From assembly GCF_014198245.1 (NCBI RefSeq), contig NZ_JACIHE010000021.1, forward strand, positions 1 to 64,000: a stretch of 64,000 nt of DNA. Direction: 5' to 3'. How positions within the stretch are numbered: the stretch's first letter is position 1; each line of letters opens with the position of its first letter. Shown piece by piece: positions 33,797 through 42,467 of this stretch. This stretch comes from Bradyrhizobium sp. cir1. Lineage in GTDB: Bacteria > Pseudomonadota > Alphaproteobacteria > Rhizobiales > Xanthobacteraceae. The position numbers were made by a program, and so were the translations under genes. Under the pieces are notes generated by a model. It did no database searches, was not told the DNA's origin, and saw nothing but the letters and a program-made list of their open reading frames with translations.

Positions 33797-36085
33797 TCAC
33801 GCCGCCACCACGCGCAGCGTCTCTGCCGCATCCGACGGCTGCACGGGCTTGCTCAGCATCGTTACCTCGCTGAAGCCGACGGCCTTCAGCTGCTCGCACA
33901 TCTGCGTGCGCGCATCCGACGTCATCGAGGCATCGGGCACCACGACGGCGCGGGCGCTGGCCGTCAGCAGCTCCGCCGGAAGGTCGGAAGCACCGCCGGC
34001 ATCGAGCAGCACATGGTCGTAGGCGCGCAGCAGCGCGTCGATCGCAAGGCTCACGCGCGGCGATTGCAGCAGGCTGCGGTCGAAGCCGGGACGGCCGGCC
34101 ATGACCAGATGCAGCCGCGAGAGCTTGTCGCGGGTGATGACCTCTGCGAACGAAGCCTCGCCCTGCATCAGCTCGGCAAGGCCCGCCGCGGAGGCGTCGA
34201 CCGACACGGCGGCAATAGTCGGCGAGGATGCGGCGAGATCGACCACGACGACGCGCGCCGCGCGCGCCAGATGGCGGGCTAGCGTCAAGGCCGACAGCGT
34301 GACGGCTTCACCCGGCGCGGTGCCGAGCACCGTGACCTTCTTCGCCGCCGGGCCGGCGGCACGTAGACTGTCGGCGAGCTGCTCGATCTCGGCGAACTCG
34401 GCAACACCGGCACCGGCGGTCATCTCCGGCTGAAGCGGCGCCGGCTCTTCAATGACCGGCTCGACGAAGGGCTCGACCACCGGTTCGACCAATGGTTCCT
34501 GGCGGACCGCCGCCTGCGGTTGCACCGGCGCCGGCGCAAACACAGCCGCCGCGCGCGGCGCGGTCTGACGCAGCAGCTCGCCGGTGACGACGACGCCCGA
34601 CGAGAGCAGCAGCGTCGCGATCGTCGCGATCAGCACGATCGGCAGCTTCTTCGGATAGGCCGGCGTGTTGGAGACGATGGCGCGCGAGATGATGCGGCCT
34701 TCGGTCGGCGCCGTGTCGATGGTCTCGCGGGTGTTGGCCTCGCGATATTTGGCGAGATATGTCTCGAGCAGATCGCGCTGCGCTTTGGCCTCGCGCTCGA
34801 GCGCGCGAAGCTGGACGTCCTGGCCGTTGGTCGAGGTCGCCTGCTTCTTAAGTTGCTCGAGGCTCGCGGTCAGGCCGTCGACCCGGCCACTGGCAATGCG
34901 CGCATCGTTTTCGAGCGAGCGGGAGATCTTGGCCGCCTCGTCCCGGATCTGGTTGTCGAGGTCGCCGAGCTGCGCCTTCAGCTCCTTGATGCGCGGGTGA
35001 TTGCCGAGCAGCGTGGACGACTGTTCGGCGAGCTGCGCCCGCAATGTGACCCGCTGCTCCGACAATCGCCGCATCAGCTCGGAGTTCACCACTTCGGATG
35101 CCTCGATCGGCTTGCCGCTCTGGAGCATCTCCTTGATCAGCCGCGCCTTGGATTCCGCATCCGCCTTCATCGAGCGCGCGTTGTTGAGCTGGGTGTTGAC
35201 CTCGCCCATCTGCTGGTTCGACAGGGTGGTGTTGTTGGTGCCGACGAACAGGCTCGACTTGGAGCGGAAATCCTCGACCCTGGCCTCGGCGTCGGAAACC
35301 TTCTTGCGCAGATTCTCGATCTCGCCCGCAAGCCATTGGCTCGCATTGCGCGCCTGGTCCTGCCGCGCATTCTGCTGGAGCACGAGATAGCCGTCGGCGA
35401 TCGAGTTGGCGACGCGTACGGCGAGATCCGGATCGGCGGACTGGAATTCGACCACGATGACGCGCGACTTGTCGACGGCGTAGGCCTGGAGCCGCTCGTA
35501 ATAGGCATCGAGCACGCGCTCTTCCGGCGTCATCGAGAACGGATCGCGGCCGATGCCGACGAGGGCCGCGAGCGACTTCAGCGGCGAAATGCCTTGCAGC
35601 ACCGGATCGAATTCGGGTCGCTCGGCCAGCTTGTTCTTCTTGATGATCTCGCGCGCGAGATCGCGCGACAGCACGAGCTGCACCTGGCTGGTGACGGCCT
35701 CGGCGTCGAGCGCCTGCCGCTCCTCGGCGCGGTCGCTGTTCGGGCGCAGGAACACGTTCTCGCGGCCGTCGATCAGGATGCGGGATTCCGACTTGTAGCG
35801 CGGCGTGACCAGATTGACGGCGGCGATGGATGCGACGAGCGCCAGCACCGTGGGCACGATGATCCAGCCGCGCTTGCGCGCCAACGCCGCGCCGAGCGCG
35901 TGCAGATCGATGTCACCGGATTCGACTGCTGCCTGCTTCGCGATGACCGGCGCCGGCTTTGCTTCAACCTTGGCGGCTTCGACCTTGGCAGATTCGGCTT
36001 TGTGCGCGGCTTCGGCCTTGGATTTCGAAACAGCCCGCTCGACCACCGCCCTGTCCTTGCCGGCACGCCAGAACGCTAAACGCAT
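33797..36085 (-). CDS. Exopolysaccharide co-polymerase (Wzz/GNVR) fused to a degenerate BY-kinase domain
   Basis: The start MRLAFWRAGKDRAVV gives 762 residues. After a charged Ala/Lys-rich tail comes the first transmembrane helix (about 85-105), a Wzz domain, long coiled coils with GNVR region (about 250-480) and a second transmembrane helix (about 490-515). The C-terminal domain (about 580-762) has the CpsD/ExoP fold, but the Walker A motif PGEGKST reads PGEAVTL and the Walker B aspartates and tyrosine cluster are absent. It should control chain length without ATP-dependent phosphorylation. It is divergent from the glycosyltransferase gene. Confidence 0.9.
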   Translation of the reverse strand: MRLAFWRAGKDRAVVERAVSKSKAEAAHKAESAKVEAAKVEAKPAPVIAKQAAVESGDIDLHALGAALARKRGWIIVPTVLALVASIAAVNLVTPRYKSESRILIDGRENVFLRPNSDRAEERQALDAEAVTSQVQLVLSRDLAREIIKKNKLAERPEFDPVLQGISPLKSLAALVGIGRDPFSMTPEERVLDAYYERLQAYAVDKSRVIVVEFQSADPDLAVRVANSIADGYLVLQQNARQDQARNASQWLAGEIENLRKKVSDAEARVEDFRSKSSLFVGTNNTTLSNQQMGEVNTQLNNARSMKADAESKARLIKEMLQSGKPIEASEVVNSELMRRLSEQRVTLRAQLAEQSSTLLGNHPRIKELKAQLGDLDNQIRDEAAKISRSLENDARIASGRVDGLTASLEQLKKQATSTNGQDVQLRALEREAKAQRDLLETYLAKYREANTRETIDTAPTEGRIISRAIVSNTPAYPKKLPIVLIATIATLLLSSGVVVTGELLRQTAPRAAAVFAPAPVQPQAAVRQEPLVEPVVEPFVEPVIEEPAPLQPEMTAGAGVAEFAEIEQLADSLRAAGPAAKKVTVLGTAPGEAVTLSALTLARHLARAARVVVVDLAASSPTIAAVSVDASAAGLAELMQGEASFAEVITRDKLSRLHLVMAGRPGFDRSLLQSPRVSLAIDALLRAYDHVLLDAGGASDLPAELLTASARAVVVPDASMTSDARTQMCEQLKAVGFSEVTMLSKPVQPSDAAETLRVVAA

Positions 36086-36287
36086 CGAACACTCCCGCAG
36101 GGGCAACGCCACCAAGCTACCTCAACCAGGGCGATTACACTCCATTAAGGTTGCCGCTGGGTTAATCGCGACGTCCCGCGCCTCGCGCCCACGCACCCGT
36201 CACCGTTTGTTAACCACGAAGGCTCTTAATCCATCTCGATATTTCCTGGAATTGTTCGGTATTCGCCGTCGAGCGCTGGTTTTGATC

Positions 36288-37421
36288 ATGCCCCCCTCAC
36301 CCGACCAGCCGCTTCGCATCCTGCACGCCGTGCGCGCTCCGGTCGGCGGCATCTTCCGCCACATCCTCGACGTCGCCAACGGCCAGGTCGACCGCGGCCA
36401 TTATGTCGGGATCCTCGCCGACAGCCTCACCGGCGGCGAACGTGCCGACAAGGCGCTGGCCGAGCTCGCGCCGCGGCTGAAGCTCGGCGTGCACCGCATG
36501 GCGATCCGCCGCGAGCCGTCGCCCGATGATGTCATGGTGTGGCTGCGGATGCGGCGCCTGATCGCGAAGCTCAAGCCTGACGTCATGCACGGCCACGGCG
36601 CCAAGGCCGGCGCCTTCATTCGCATGCGGCGGCGCACCGACGACACCATCCGCATCTACACCCCGCATGGCGGCTCGCTGCACTATCCTCTCAACACCTT
36701 CAAGGGCGAGTTCTACGCCCGGCTCGAACGCTCGCTGATGGGCGCGACCGACCTGTTCCTGTTCGAGAGCGCGTTTGCCCGCGACACCTATCAGCGCATC
36801 GTCGGCACGCCCAAGGGCGTGGTGCATTGCGTCTTCAACGGCGTGACGCCGGAAGAATTCGAACCTGTCGTCACCGCCGAGGATGCGACCGACCTCTGCT
36901 ATGTCGGCGAGTTCAGGCACATCAAGGGCGCGGACCTGCTGGTCGATGCCGTGGCGCGCCTGCGCGAAGGCGGCAAGAACGTCACGCTCACCCTCGGCGG
37001 CGACGGCGAGGAGACGGCGGCGCTGAAGGCGCAGGTCGAGCAGCTCGGCCTCGCGAGCGCCATCCGCTTCATCGGCCACGTCAAGGCGCGCTACGGCTTC
37101 TCCAAGGGGCGGCTGCTGGTCGTCCCCTCGCGCGGCGATTCCATGCCCTATGTGGTGATCGAGGCGGGCGCGGCCGGCATTCCGATGATCGCCTCGAAGA
37201 TCGGCGGCATCCCCGAAATCTTCGGCACCGGCAGCCCCGCCTTGTTCGCGCCGAGCAATCCCGAGGCCATGGCCGAGGCGATCGCTGCCGCGCTGGACGA
37301 TCCGCAAGCGACCGCGCAACGCGCGACGTCCTTACGCGAGCGGATCTCCGCGCATTTCTCCCAGCAGGCCATGGTCGACGGCGTGCTCGCGGGCTATCGC
37401 GACGCATTTGCCAATCATTAA
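36288..37421 (+). CDS. Family 4 glycosyltransferase
   Basis: The start MPPSPDQPLRILHAVRAP gives 377 residues; the upstream frame belongs to the opposite-strand gene. The GT-B fold is visible: the N-terminal PVGGIFRHILDVANGQ glycine loop, MHGHGAKAG, and the C-terminal GT1/GT4 signature VVPSRGDSMPYVVIEAGAAGIPMIASKIGGIPEIF with the EX7E-type glutamates. It would add a sugar to the lipid-linked repeat unit in the cytoplasm. No good ribosome-binding site precedes the ATG. Confidence 0.93.
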   Translation: MPPSPDQPLRILHAVRAPVGGIFRHILDVANGQVDRGHYVGILADSLTGGERADKALAELAPRLKLGVHRMAIRREPSPDDVMVWLRMRRLIAKLKPDVMHGHGAKAGAFIRMRRRTDDTIRIYTPHGGSLHYPLNTFKGEFYARLERSLMGATDLFLFESAFARDTYQRIVGTPKGVVHCVFNGVTPEEFEPVVTAEDATDLCYVGEFRHIKGADLLVDAVARLREGGKNVTLTLGGDGEETAALKAQVEQLGLASAIRFIGHVKARYGFSKGRLLVVPSRGDSMPYVVIEAGAAGIPMIASKIGGIPEIFGTGSPALFAPSNPEAMAEAIAAALDDPQATAQRATSLRERISAHFSQQAMVDGVLAGYRDAFANH

Positions 37422-37481
37422 CCATCCTTAAGCCCGCTTTAGAAAATCTTCCGATTTGTTCGATAATCGAGGTGCCAGGGG

Positions 37482-39092
37482 ATGCTTGCCCGGGGCCGCA
37501 ACGTCGCGACCCGCGGGGTCTTGGAATGGACGTGGACGCCCGTGGAACCGCTCAACGCACGCTCGATGTTCGATGCCGCGACCAGCGCCGCGGCAAGGCC
37601 CGCTGACCAGCCCTTTGTGGAGCGCCGCCGCCGGCTCTCGCCCGCCGCGCTCGAGGTCGTCAACCAGAAGGTCGCCCGCGCCTATTCGCCGATCGTGATC
37701 GCCGGCTTCGTCCGCCTCATTGATTTCGCGCTGCTGAGCCTCGTCGGCCTCGCAGTCTATGTCGGCTACGTCATGCCGCTCGCCGGCGGCTTCAGCTGGA
37801 TCTATCCTGCGGAGATCGTCGCCGTCGCGATCGCCGCCGTGGTCTGTTTCCAGGCCGCCGACATCTACCAGGTGCAGCTGTTCCGCGGTCAGCTCCGGCA
37901 GATGACGCGGATGATCTCGTCCTGGTCGTTCGTCTTCCTGCTGTTCATCGGTGTCTCCTTCTTTGCCAAGTTCGGCAGCGAAATGTCGCGGCTGTGGCTC
38001 GCCGCCTTCTACTTCCTCGGACTCGCCGCGCTGATCGCCGAGCGTCTGGTGCTGCGCTCGCTGGTGCGCGCCTGGGCGCGGCAGGGCCGGCTCGACCGCC
38101 GCACCATCATCGTCGGCTCCGACCGCAACGGCGAGGAGCTGATCGAGGCCCTGAATGCGCAGGAGGATTCCGACATCCACGTGCTCGGCGTGTTCGACGA
38201 CCGCAACGACAGCCGCGCGCTCGACACCTGCGCCGGCGCGCGCAAGCTCGGCAAGGTCGACGACATCGTCGAGTTTGCCCGCCGCACCCGCGTCGATCTC
38301 GTGCTGTTCGCGCTGCCGATCTCCGCGGAGACGCGCATCCTGGAGATGCTGAAGAAGCTCTGGGTGCTGCCGGTCGACATTCGCCTCTCCGCGCACACCA
38401 ACAAGCTGCGCTTCCGTCCCCGCTCCTATTCCTATCTCGGCGAGGTGCCGACGCTCGACGTGTTCGAGGCGCCGATCACCGACTGGGATCTGGTGATGAA
38501 ATGGCTGTTCGATCGCATCGTCGGCAGCCTCGCCCTGCTTGTGGCGCTGCCGGTGATGGGACTGGTGGCATTGGCCGTGAAGCTCGACAGCCCGGGTCCG
38601 GTGCTGTTCCGCCAGAAGCGCTTCGGCTTCAACAATGAGCGCATCGACGTCTACAAGTTTCGCTCGATGTACCACCACCAGGCCGACCCGACGGCCTCGA
38701 AGGTGGTGACCAAGAACGATCCGCGCGTCACCCGCGTCGGCCGCTTCATCCGCAAGACCAGCCTCGACGAGCTGCCGCAGCTCTTCAACGTGGTGTTCTC
38801 CGGCAACCTCTCGCTGGTCGGCCCGCGCCCGCATGCGGTGCAGGGCAAGCTCCAGAGCCGCCTGTTCGACGAAGCCGTCGACGGCTATTTCGCCCGCCAT
38901 CGCGTCAAGCCCGGCATCAGCGGCTGGGCCCAGATCAACGGCTGGCGCGGCGAGATCGACAATGAAGAGAAGATCCAGAAGCGCGTCGAGTTCGACCTCT
39001 ACTACATCGAGAACTGGTCGGTGCTGTTCGACCTCGTCATTCTCCTGAAGACGCCGGTCTCGCTGCTGACCAAGAACGAGAACGCATATTGA
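37482..39092 (+). CDS. Undecaprenyl-phosphate sugar-phosphate transferase (WcaJ/PssA-like)
   Basis: This polyisoprenyl-phosphate hexose-1-phosphate transferase starts the lipid-linked repeat unit. The frame gives 536 residues from ATG 37482, with AGGGG adjacent; ATG at 37566 is the alternative. Four to five N-terminal transmembrane helices (about 70-205), a CoA-binding-like Rossmann segment (about 208-330), then the catalytic domain with FRSMY, TRVGRFIRKTSLDELPQ, NLSLVGPRPH and GISGWAQING. All catalytic motifs are intact. It follows the glycosyltransferase after 60 bases. Confidence 0.95.
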   Translation: MLARGRNVATRGVLEWTWTPVEPLNARSMFDAATSAAARPADQPFVERRRRLSPAALEVVNQKVARAYSPIVIAGFVRLIDFALLSLVGLAVYVGYVMPLAGGFSWIYPAEIVAVAIAAVVCFQAADIYQVQLFRGQLRQMTRMISSWSFVFLLFIGVSFFAKFGSEMSRLWLAAFYFLGLAALIAERLVLRSLVRAWARQGRLDRRTIIVGSDRNGEELIEALNAQEDSDIHVLGVFDDRNDSRALDTCAGARKLGKVDDIVEFARRTRVDLVLFALPISAETRILEMLKKLWVLPVDIRLSAHTNKLRFRPRSYSYLGEVPTLDVFEAPITDWDLVMKWLFDRIVGSLALLVALPVMGLVALAVKLDSPGPVLFRQKRFGFNNERIDVYKFRSMYHHQADPTASKVVTKNDPRVTRVGRFIRKTSLDELPQLFNVVFSGNLSLVGPRPHAVQGKLQSRLFDEAVDGYFARHRVKPGISGWAQINGWRGEIDNEEKIQKRVEFDLYYIENWSVLFDLVILLKTPVSLLTKNENAY

Positions 39093-39100
39093 GTTGATTG

Positions 39101-39225
39101 TGTCATGCCCCGCCTTGTGCGCACTTGCGCACTGGGGCGGGGCATCCAGTACTCCGCAGCGCCAGCCATTTTCCACGATAGGCGCCGCAGAGTACTGGAT
39201 CGCCCGGTCAAGCCGGGCGATGACA
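39101..39225. repeat. Composite intergenic palindrome
   Basis: GCCCCGCC (about 39107-39114) pairs with GGGCGGGGC, and TCCAGTACTC (39145-39154) pairs with GAGTACTGGA (39190-39199). The outer TGTCATGCCC is mirrored by GGGCGATGACA. It lies between the phosphotransferase and the polymerase-like gene and could affect their mRNA. Confidence 0.75.
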
Positions 39226-39261
39226 GCCGTGTTTGTGGCGTACGAGTAGCGTGAGCGTGTG

Positions 39262-40518
39262 ATGGCGTATGCGGCGACAGCCGGTGGAGTGAAGTTGGCC
39301 GCACCGGCTGCGCCCGGCGTGCTGGCACTCCAGCGCGCGCTGGTGTGGCTGGTCGGCGCCTCCGGCGCGATCGTCTTCATCGAGCCCAGCCCCTATGAGA
39401 TCGCGACGCTGCTCGCGACCGTCGCCTTCTTTGCCACCGGCCTGCGCCTGCGGCTCGTGCTGATGCCGCTGGTGCTGATGCTGGTCCTGCTCAATGTCGG
39501 CTACACCATCAGCGCGATCCCGCTGTTCGAGCAGCCCGAGGTGGTGAGCTGGATCGCGACCTCCTGGTACATGGCGGTGACGGTGGTGTTCTTCGCGATT
39601 GTCACCTCCGAGGATACGGCTGCCCGGCTCGACATGCTCCGCCGAGGGCTCGTGGTCGGTGCGATGGTCGCTTCGCTGCTGGCGGTCGCCGGCTACTTCC
39701 ACCTGATTCCAGGCGGCGACGACCTCCTCACGCTCTACGGCCGCGCGCGCGGCACGTTCAAGGACCCGAACGTGCTCGGCGCCTTCCTGATCCTGCCGGC
39801 GCTGTTCGCGCTCCAGAGCGTGGTCTCGGACAAGCTGGCCAAGGCCTTCCGCAACGTCATCGCCTTCGGCATCATGTCGCTGGCGATCCTGCTCGCGTTC
39901 TCGCGCGCCGCCTGGGGCGGCCTCGTTCTGACCTCCGCCTTCATGCTGGCGCTGACGGTGCTGACCAGCCGCACCAACGCGCAGCGCTCGCGCATCATCG
40001 TCATGGCGATCGTCGCCGCGGTGCTGGGCATCGCGCTGATTGCGGTGCTGCTGTCGTTCGATTCCACCGCCGAGATGTTCAAGCAGCGCGCGAGCTTCGA
40101 CCAGAGCTATGACGAGGGCCGCTTCGGCCGGTTCGGCCGGCACATCCTGGGTGCGGAGATGGCGCTCGAGCTGCCGTTCGGCATCGGCCCGCTGCAATTC
40201 CACCGCTACTTCCCCGAGGACACCCACAACTCCTACCTCAACGCCTTCATGTCCGGCGGCTGGCTCTCCGGCGTCTGCTATCCCGCGCTGGTCTTCACCA
40301 CGGTCATCATGGGCTTCAGGCACATCTTCGTGCGCGTGCCCTGGCAGCGCGCTTATCTTGCGATCTTCTCCGCCTTCGTCGGCACCGTCGGCGAAAGCTT
40401 CGTGATCGACACCGACCACTGGCGCCACTTCTGGATGATGCTGGGCGCGATGTGGGGCATGATCGCCGCCGCGCAGATCTACAAGGTCAAGATTTCGGAC
40501 GAAGCTTCTTCAGCTTGA
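39262..40518 (+). CDS. O-antigen ligase / Wzy-type polysaccharide polymerase
   Basis: GTG at 39259 directly precedes the ATG used here. The protein has 418 residues and ten to eleven predicted transmembrane helices. The Wzy_C family motif RGTFKDPNVLGAFLILP and the loop DSTAEMFKQRASFDQSYDEGRFGRFG are seen; the late periplasmic loop has DTHNSYLNAFMSGG, the His-Asn region typical for the family. It would join or attach exopolysaccharide repeat units in the periplasm. The last 32 bases overlap the end of the convergent MarR gene. Confidence 0.9.
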   Translation: MAYAATAGGVKLAAPAAPGVLALQRALVWLVGASGAIVFIEPSPYEIATLLATVAFFATGLRLRLVLMPLVLMLVLLNVGYTISAIPLFEQPEVVSWIATSWYMAVTVVFFAIVTSEDTAARLDMLRRGLVVGAMVASLLAVAGYFHLIPGGDDLLTLYGRARGTFKDPNVLGAFLILPALFALQSVVSDKLAKAFRNVIAFGIMSLAILLAFSRAAWGGLVLTSAFMLALTVLTSRTNAQRSRIIVMAIVAAVLGIALIAVLLSFDSTAEMFKQRASFDQSYDEGRFGRFGRHILGAEMALELPFGIGPLQFHRYFPEDTHNSYLNAFMSGGWLSGVCYPALVFTTVIMGFRHIFVRVPWQRAYLAIFSAFVGTVGESFVIDTDHWRHFWMMLGAMWGMIAAAQIYKVKISDEASSA

Positions 40519-41014
40519 GCTCGGGACGCTTCTCCGGCGGCGTGTCGAGCAGGCCCTTCAGCGCCTCCGTCGCCGCAAGCACGCCCTTGTAGCCCTCGTT
40601 GGCGAAGCGCAGCAGCAGCCGCAGCTCCTCGTCCGAATAGGCGCCGAACACCTTCTCCATCGCCTGCTGCATCGGCACGTAGAGCTGGCCGATCTTCATG
40701 GCCGTCTCCGGCACGACGGAAATGAAGACCTTGCGGCGGTCCTTCTCGTCCCGCTCGCGGCGCACGAGGCCAGCCTTCTCGAGCCGGTCGATCACGCCGG
40801 TGATTGCGCCCGTCGTCAGGCCCGTGACCTCGGCGAGCCGGCCCGCGGTGACGCGGCCCTCGAGATAGAGGATGTCCATGCATTCGAGGTCGGAGTTGGC
40901 GATTCCGGCAACGTTCGCAACGGTCTGGCCATAGAGCACGCCCTGCGCGGAGGACCTGCGCATCGCTGCCTCGAGCTCCTGCAACAGCGCAGTGCGCGCC
41001 TTCGTCCTTGACAA
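40487..41014 (-). CDS. MarR-family transcriptional regulator
   Basis: The 175 residues carry a winged helix (about 50-120) with AGRLAEVTGLTTGAITGVIDRLEKAGLVRRERDEKDRRKVF, the MarR signature. It is divergent from a flavin monooxygenase gene 96 bases away, whose promoter region contains a good MarR-type palindrome. The likely role is ligand-relieved repression of that gene and of itself. Confidence 0.93.
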   Translation of the reverse strand: MSRTKARTALLQELEAAMRRSSAQGVLYGQTVANVAGIANSDLECMDILYLEGRVTAGRLAEVTGLTTGAITGVIDRLEKAGLVRRERDEKDRRKVFISVVPETAMKIGQLYVPMQQAMEKVFGAYSDEELRLLLRFANEGYKGVLAATEALKGLLDTPPEKRPELKLKKLRPKS

Positions 41015-41035
41015 GGTCGGCCTCTTATCTTACTC

Positions 41036-41058
41036 GATATATATCTTAGCCACTAAGA
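41036..41058. promoter_or_regulatory. MarR operator candidate
   Basis: TCTTAG-CCA-CTAAGA (41044-41058) is a perfect 15-bp palindrome next to GATATATATC (41036-41045). It lies in the middle of the 96-bp divergent space, where binding would block both promoters. Confidence 0.6.
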
Positions 41059-41110
41059 GATTTAGCGACCGTAATTTCTCCTAGCACCACGGAAACGTCG
41101 GGAGCAAGCC

Positions 41111-42307
41111 ATGTCCAGCCGTCCCCGCAAGGCCCTCATCATCGGCGCCGGCATCGCCGGGCCCGTCGCCGCGATCCTGCTGCGCCGCGCCGGCATCGCG
41201 TCCGCCATCTACGAGGCCTGGCCCTATTCGAAGGGCATCGGCGGCGGCCTGCAGATCGCACCCAACGGCATGCATGTGATGGACGAGATCGGCCTTTCGA
41301 ACGAGCTGATCAGCCGCGGTTCGGTCGCGGAAGCGTTCGACTTCTATTCGCAGGGCGGCGAGAGGCTCGGCTCGATCAACCGCGACATGGCGCGGCGCTT
41401 CGGCCAGCCGGCCGTCAACATTTCCCGCGCCGCGCTGAACGAGATCCTGATCGACAAGGCCTGGTGCGCCTGCGTCTCGCTCTATTTCGAGAAGCGCCTG
41501 ATCAAGGTCGAGGATCGCGGCGACCAGCCGGTCATCGCCTACTTCTCCGACGGCACCACCGCCGAAGGCGACTTCCTGATCGGCGCCGACGGCGTGCACT
41601 CGGTCGTACGCCGCCAGGTCGTGCCCGACGGACCGCAGCCGTTCGACACCGGCCTGATCGGCTTCGGCGGCTTCGTGCCGCACGCCGTGCTCGACGGTAG
41701 ATCAATCGGCCGGCATGTCGAGACCACGTTCGGCCAGAGCGGATTCTTCGGCTACGGCTATTGCAGCCCGGACCCGAACGACGGCGTGATGTGGTGGAGC
41801 ACCCAGCCCGCGCGCGGCTTGGACGCGGCGATGTTCCGCGCGCTCGACCACGCGACCCTGAAGCAGCATCTGCGCGGCTTCCACCGCGGCTGGCACGATC
41901 CGATCCCTGATATCATCGAAGCGGCCGAGAACATCGTGGTCACCGACACGCTCGACGTCGCGACCCTGCCGACCTGGTCGCGCAAGCGCTCGCTGCTGAT
42001 CGGCGATGCCGCGCATGCGACCAGTCCCCACGCGGGCCAGGGGGCCTCGCTGGCGCTTGAGGACGCGATGCGGCTCGCGCGCTTGATGCAGGAGGGTCAG
42101 GATCTCGGCGCCACCTTCCAGGCCTTCGAGGCCGAGCGCCGCCCGCGCACCGAGAAGATCGTCGCGATGGCCCGCCGCAACGGCAACAGCAAGCGCGAGT
42201 TCAGCGCCACCGGCGCATGGGTGCGCAATCAGATGCTGAAATGGCTATTGCCGCTGGGCTCGAAGAGCATGGAGTTCATGTACGCGTACGACGCGCGAGC
42301 GGTGTAG
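41111..42307 (+). CDS. FAD-dependent monooxygenase
   Basis: The 398-residue class A flavin monooxygenase shows the dinucleotide motif GAGIAGPVAAILLRRAG (about 13-29), the DG-type motif GDFLIGADGVHSVVR (about 155-170) and the second FAD motif LLIGDAAHATSPHAGQGASLA (about 297-317). It would hydroxylate an aromatic or small organic compound with NAD(P)H. The MarR regulator on the other side suggests induction by its substrate. The substrate is unknown. Confidence 0.92.
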   Translation: MSSRPRKALIIGAGIAGPVAAILLRRAGIASAIYEAWPYSKGIGGGLQIAPNGMHVMDEIGLSNELISRGSVAEAFDFYSQGGERLGSINRDMARRFGQPAVNISRAALNEILIDKAWCACVSLYFEKRLIKVEDRGDQPVIAYFSDGTTAEGDFLIGADGVHSVVRRQVVPDGPQPFDTGLIGFGGFVPHAVLDGRSIGRHVETTFGQSGFFGYGYCSPDPNDGVMWWSTQPARGLDAAMFRALDHATLKQHLRGFHRGWHDPIPDIIEAAENIVVTDTLDVATLPTWSRKRSLLIGDAAHATSPHAGQGASLALEDAMRLARLMQEGQDLGATFQAFEAERRPRTEKIVAMARRNGNSKREFSATGAWVRNQMLKWLLPLGSKSMEFMYAYDARAV

Positions 42308-42318
42308 ATTTCTTCTCT

Positions 42319-42455
42319 CCCTCTCCCCGTTCTTACGGGGAGAGGGTTGGGGTGAGGGGCTCTCTCCGCGAAAACGGTGAGTGCGGGACTCGCGGTGAGC
42401 CCCCTCACCCGCCGCGCGTTCCGCGCGTCGGCCTCTCCCCGCAAGCGGGGCGAGG
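42319..42455. repeat. Palindromic intergenic element (CCTCTCCC type)
   Basis: A perfect 12-bp hairpin CCCTCTCCCCGT / ACGGGGAGAGGG (42319-42346) opens the element. GGTGAGGGGCT is mirrored by AGCCCCCTCACC, and a second CCTCTCCCCGC / GCGGGG hairpin closes it. It separates two convergent genes and shares words with the element at 33650-33788. Confidence 0.8.
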
Positions 42456-42467
42456 CGAAGGAAGCGC

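Noticed and set aside
37428..39380. A 650-codon minus-strand frame opposite the sugar-phosphate transferase
   Set aside because: Its composition is that of a GC-rich antisense frame, and the plus-strand protein shows all catalytic motifs of its family.
39208..40428. A 406-codon minus-strand frame opposite the Wzy-type gene
   Set aside because: It is highly charged with no recognisable fold, while the plus strand encodes a clear multi-helix membrane protein.
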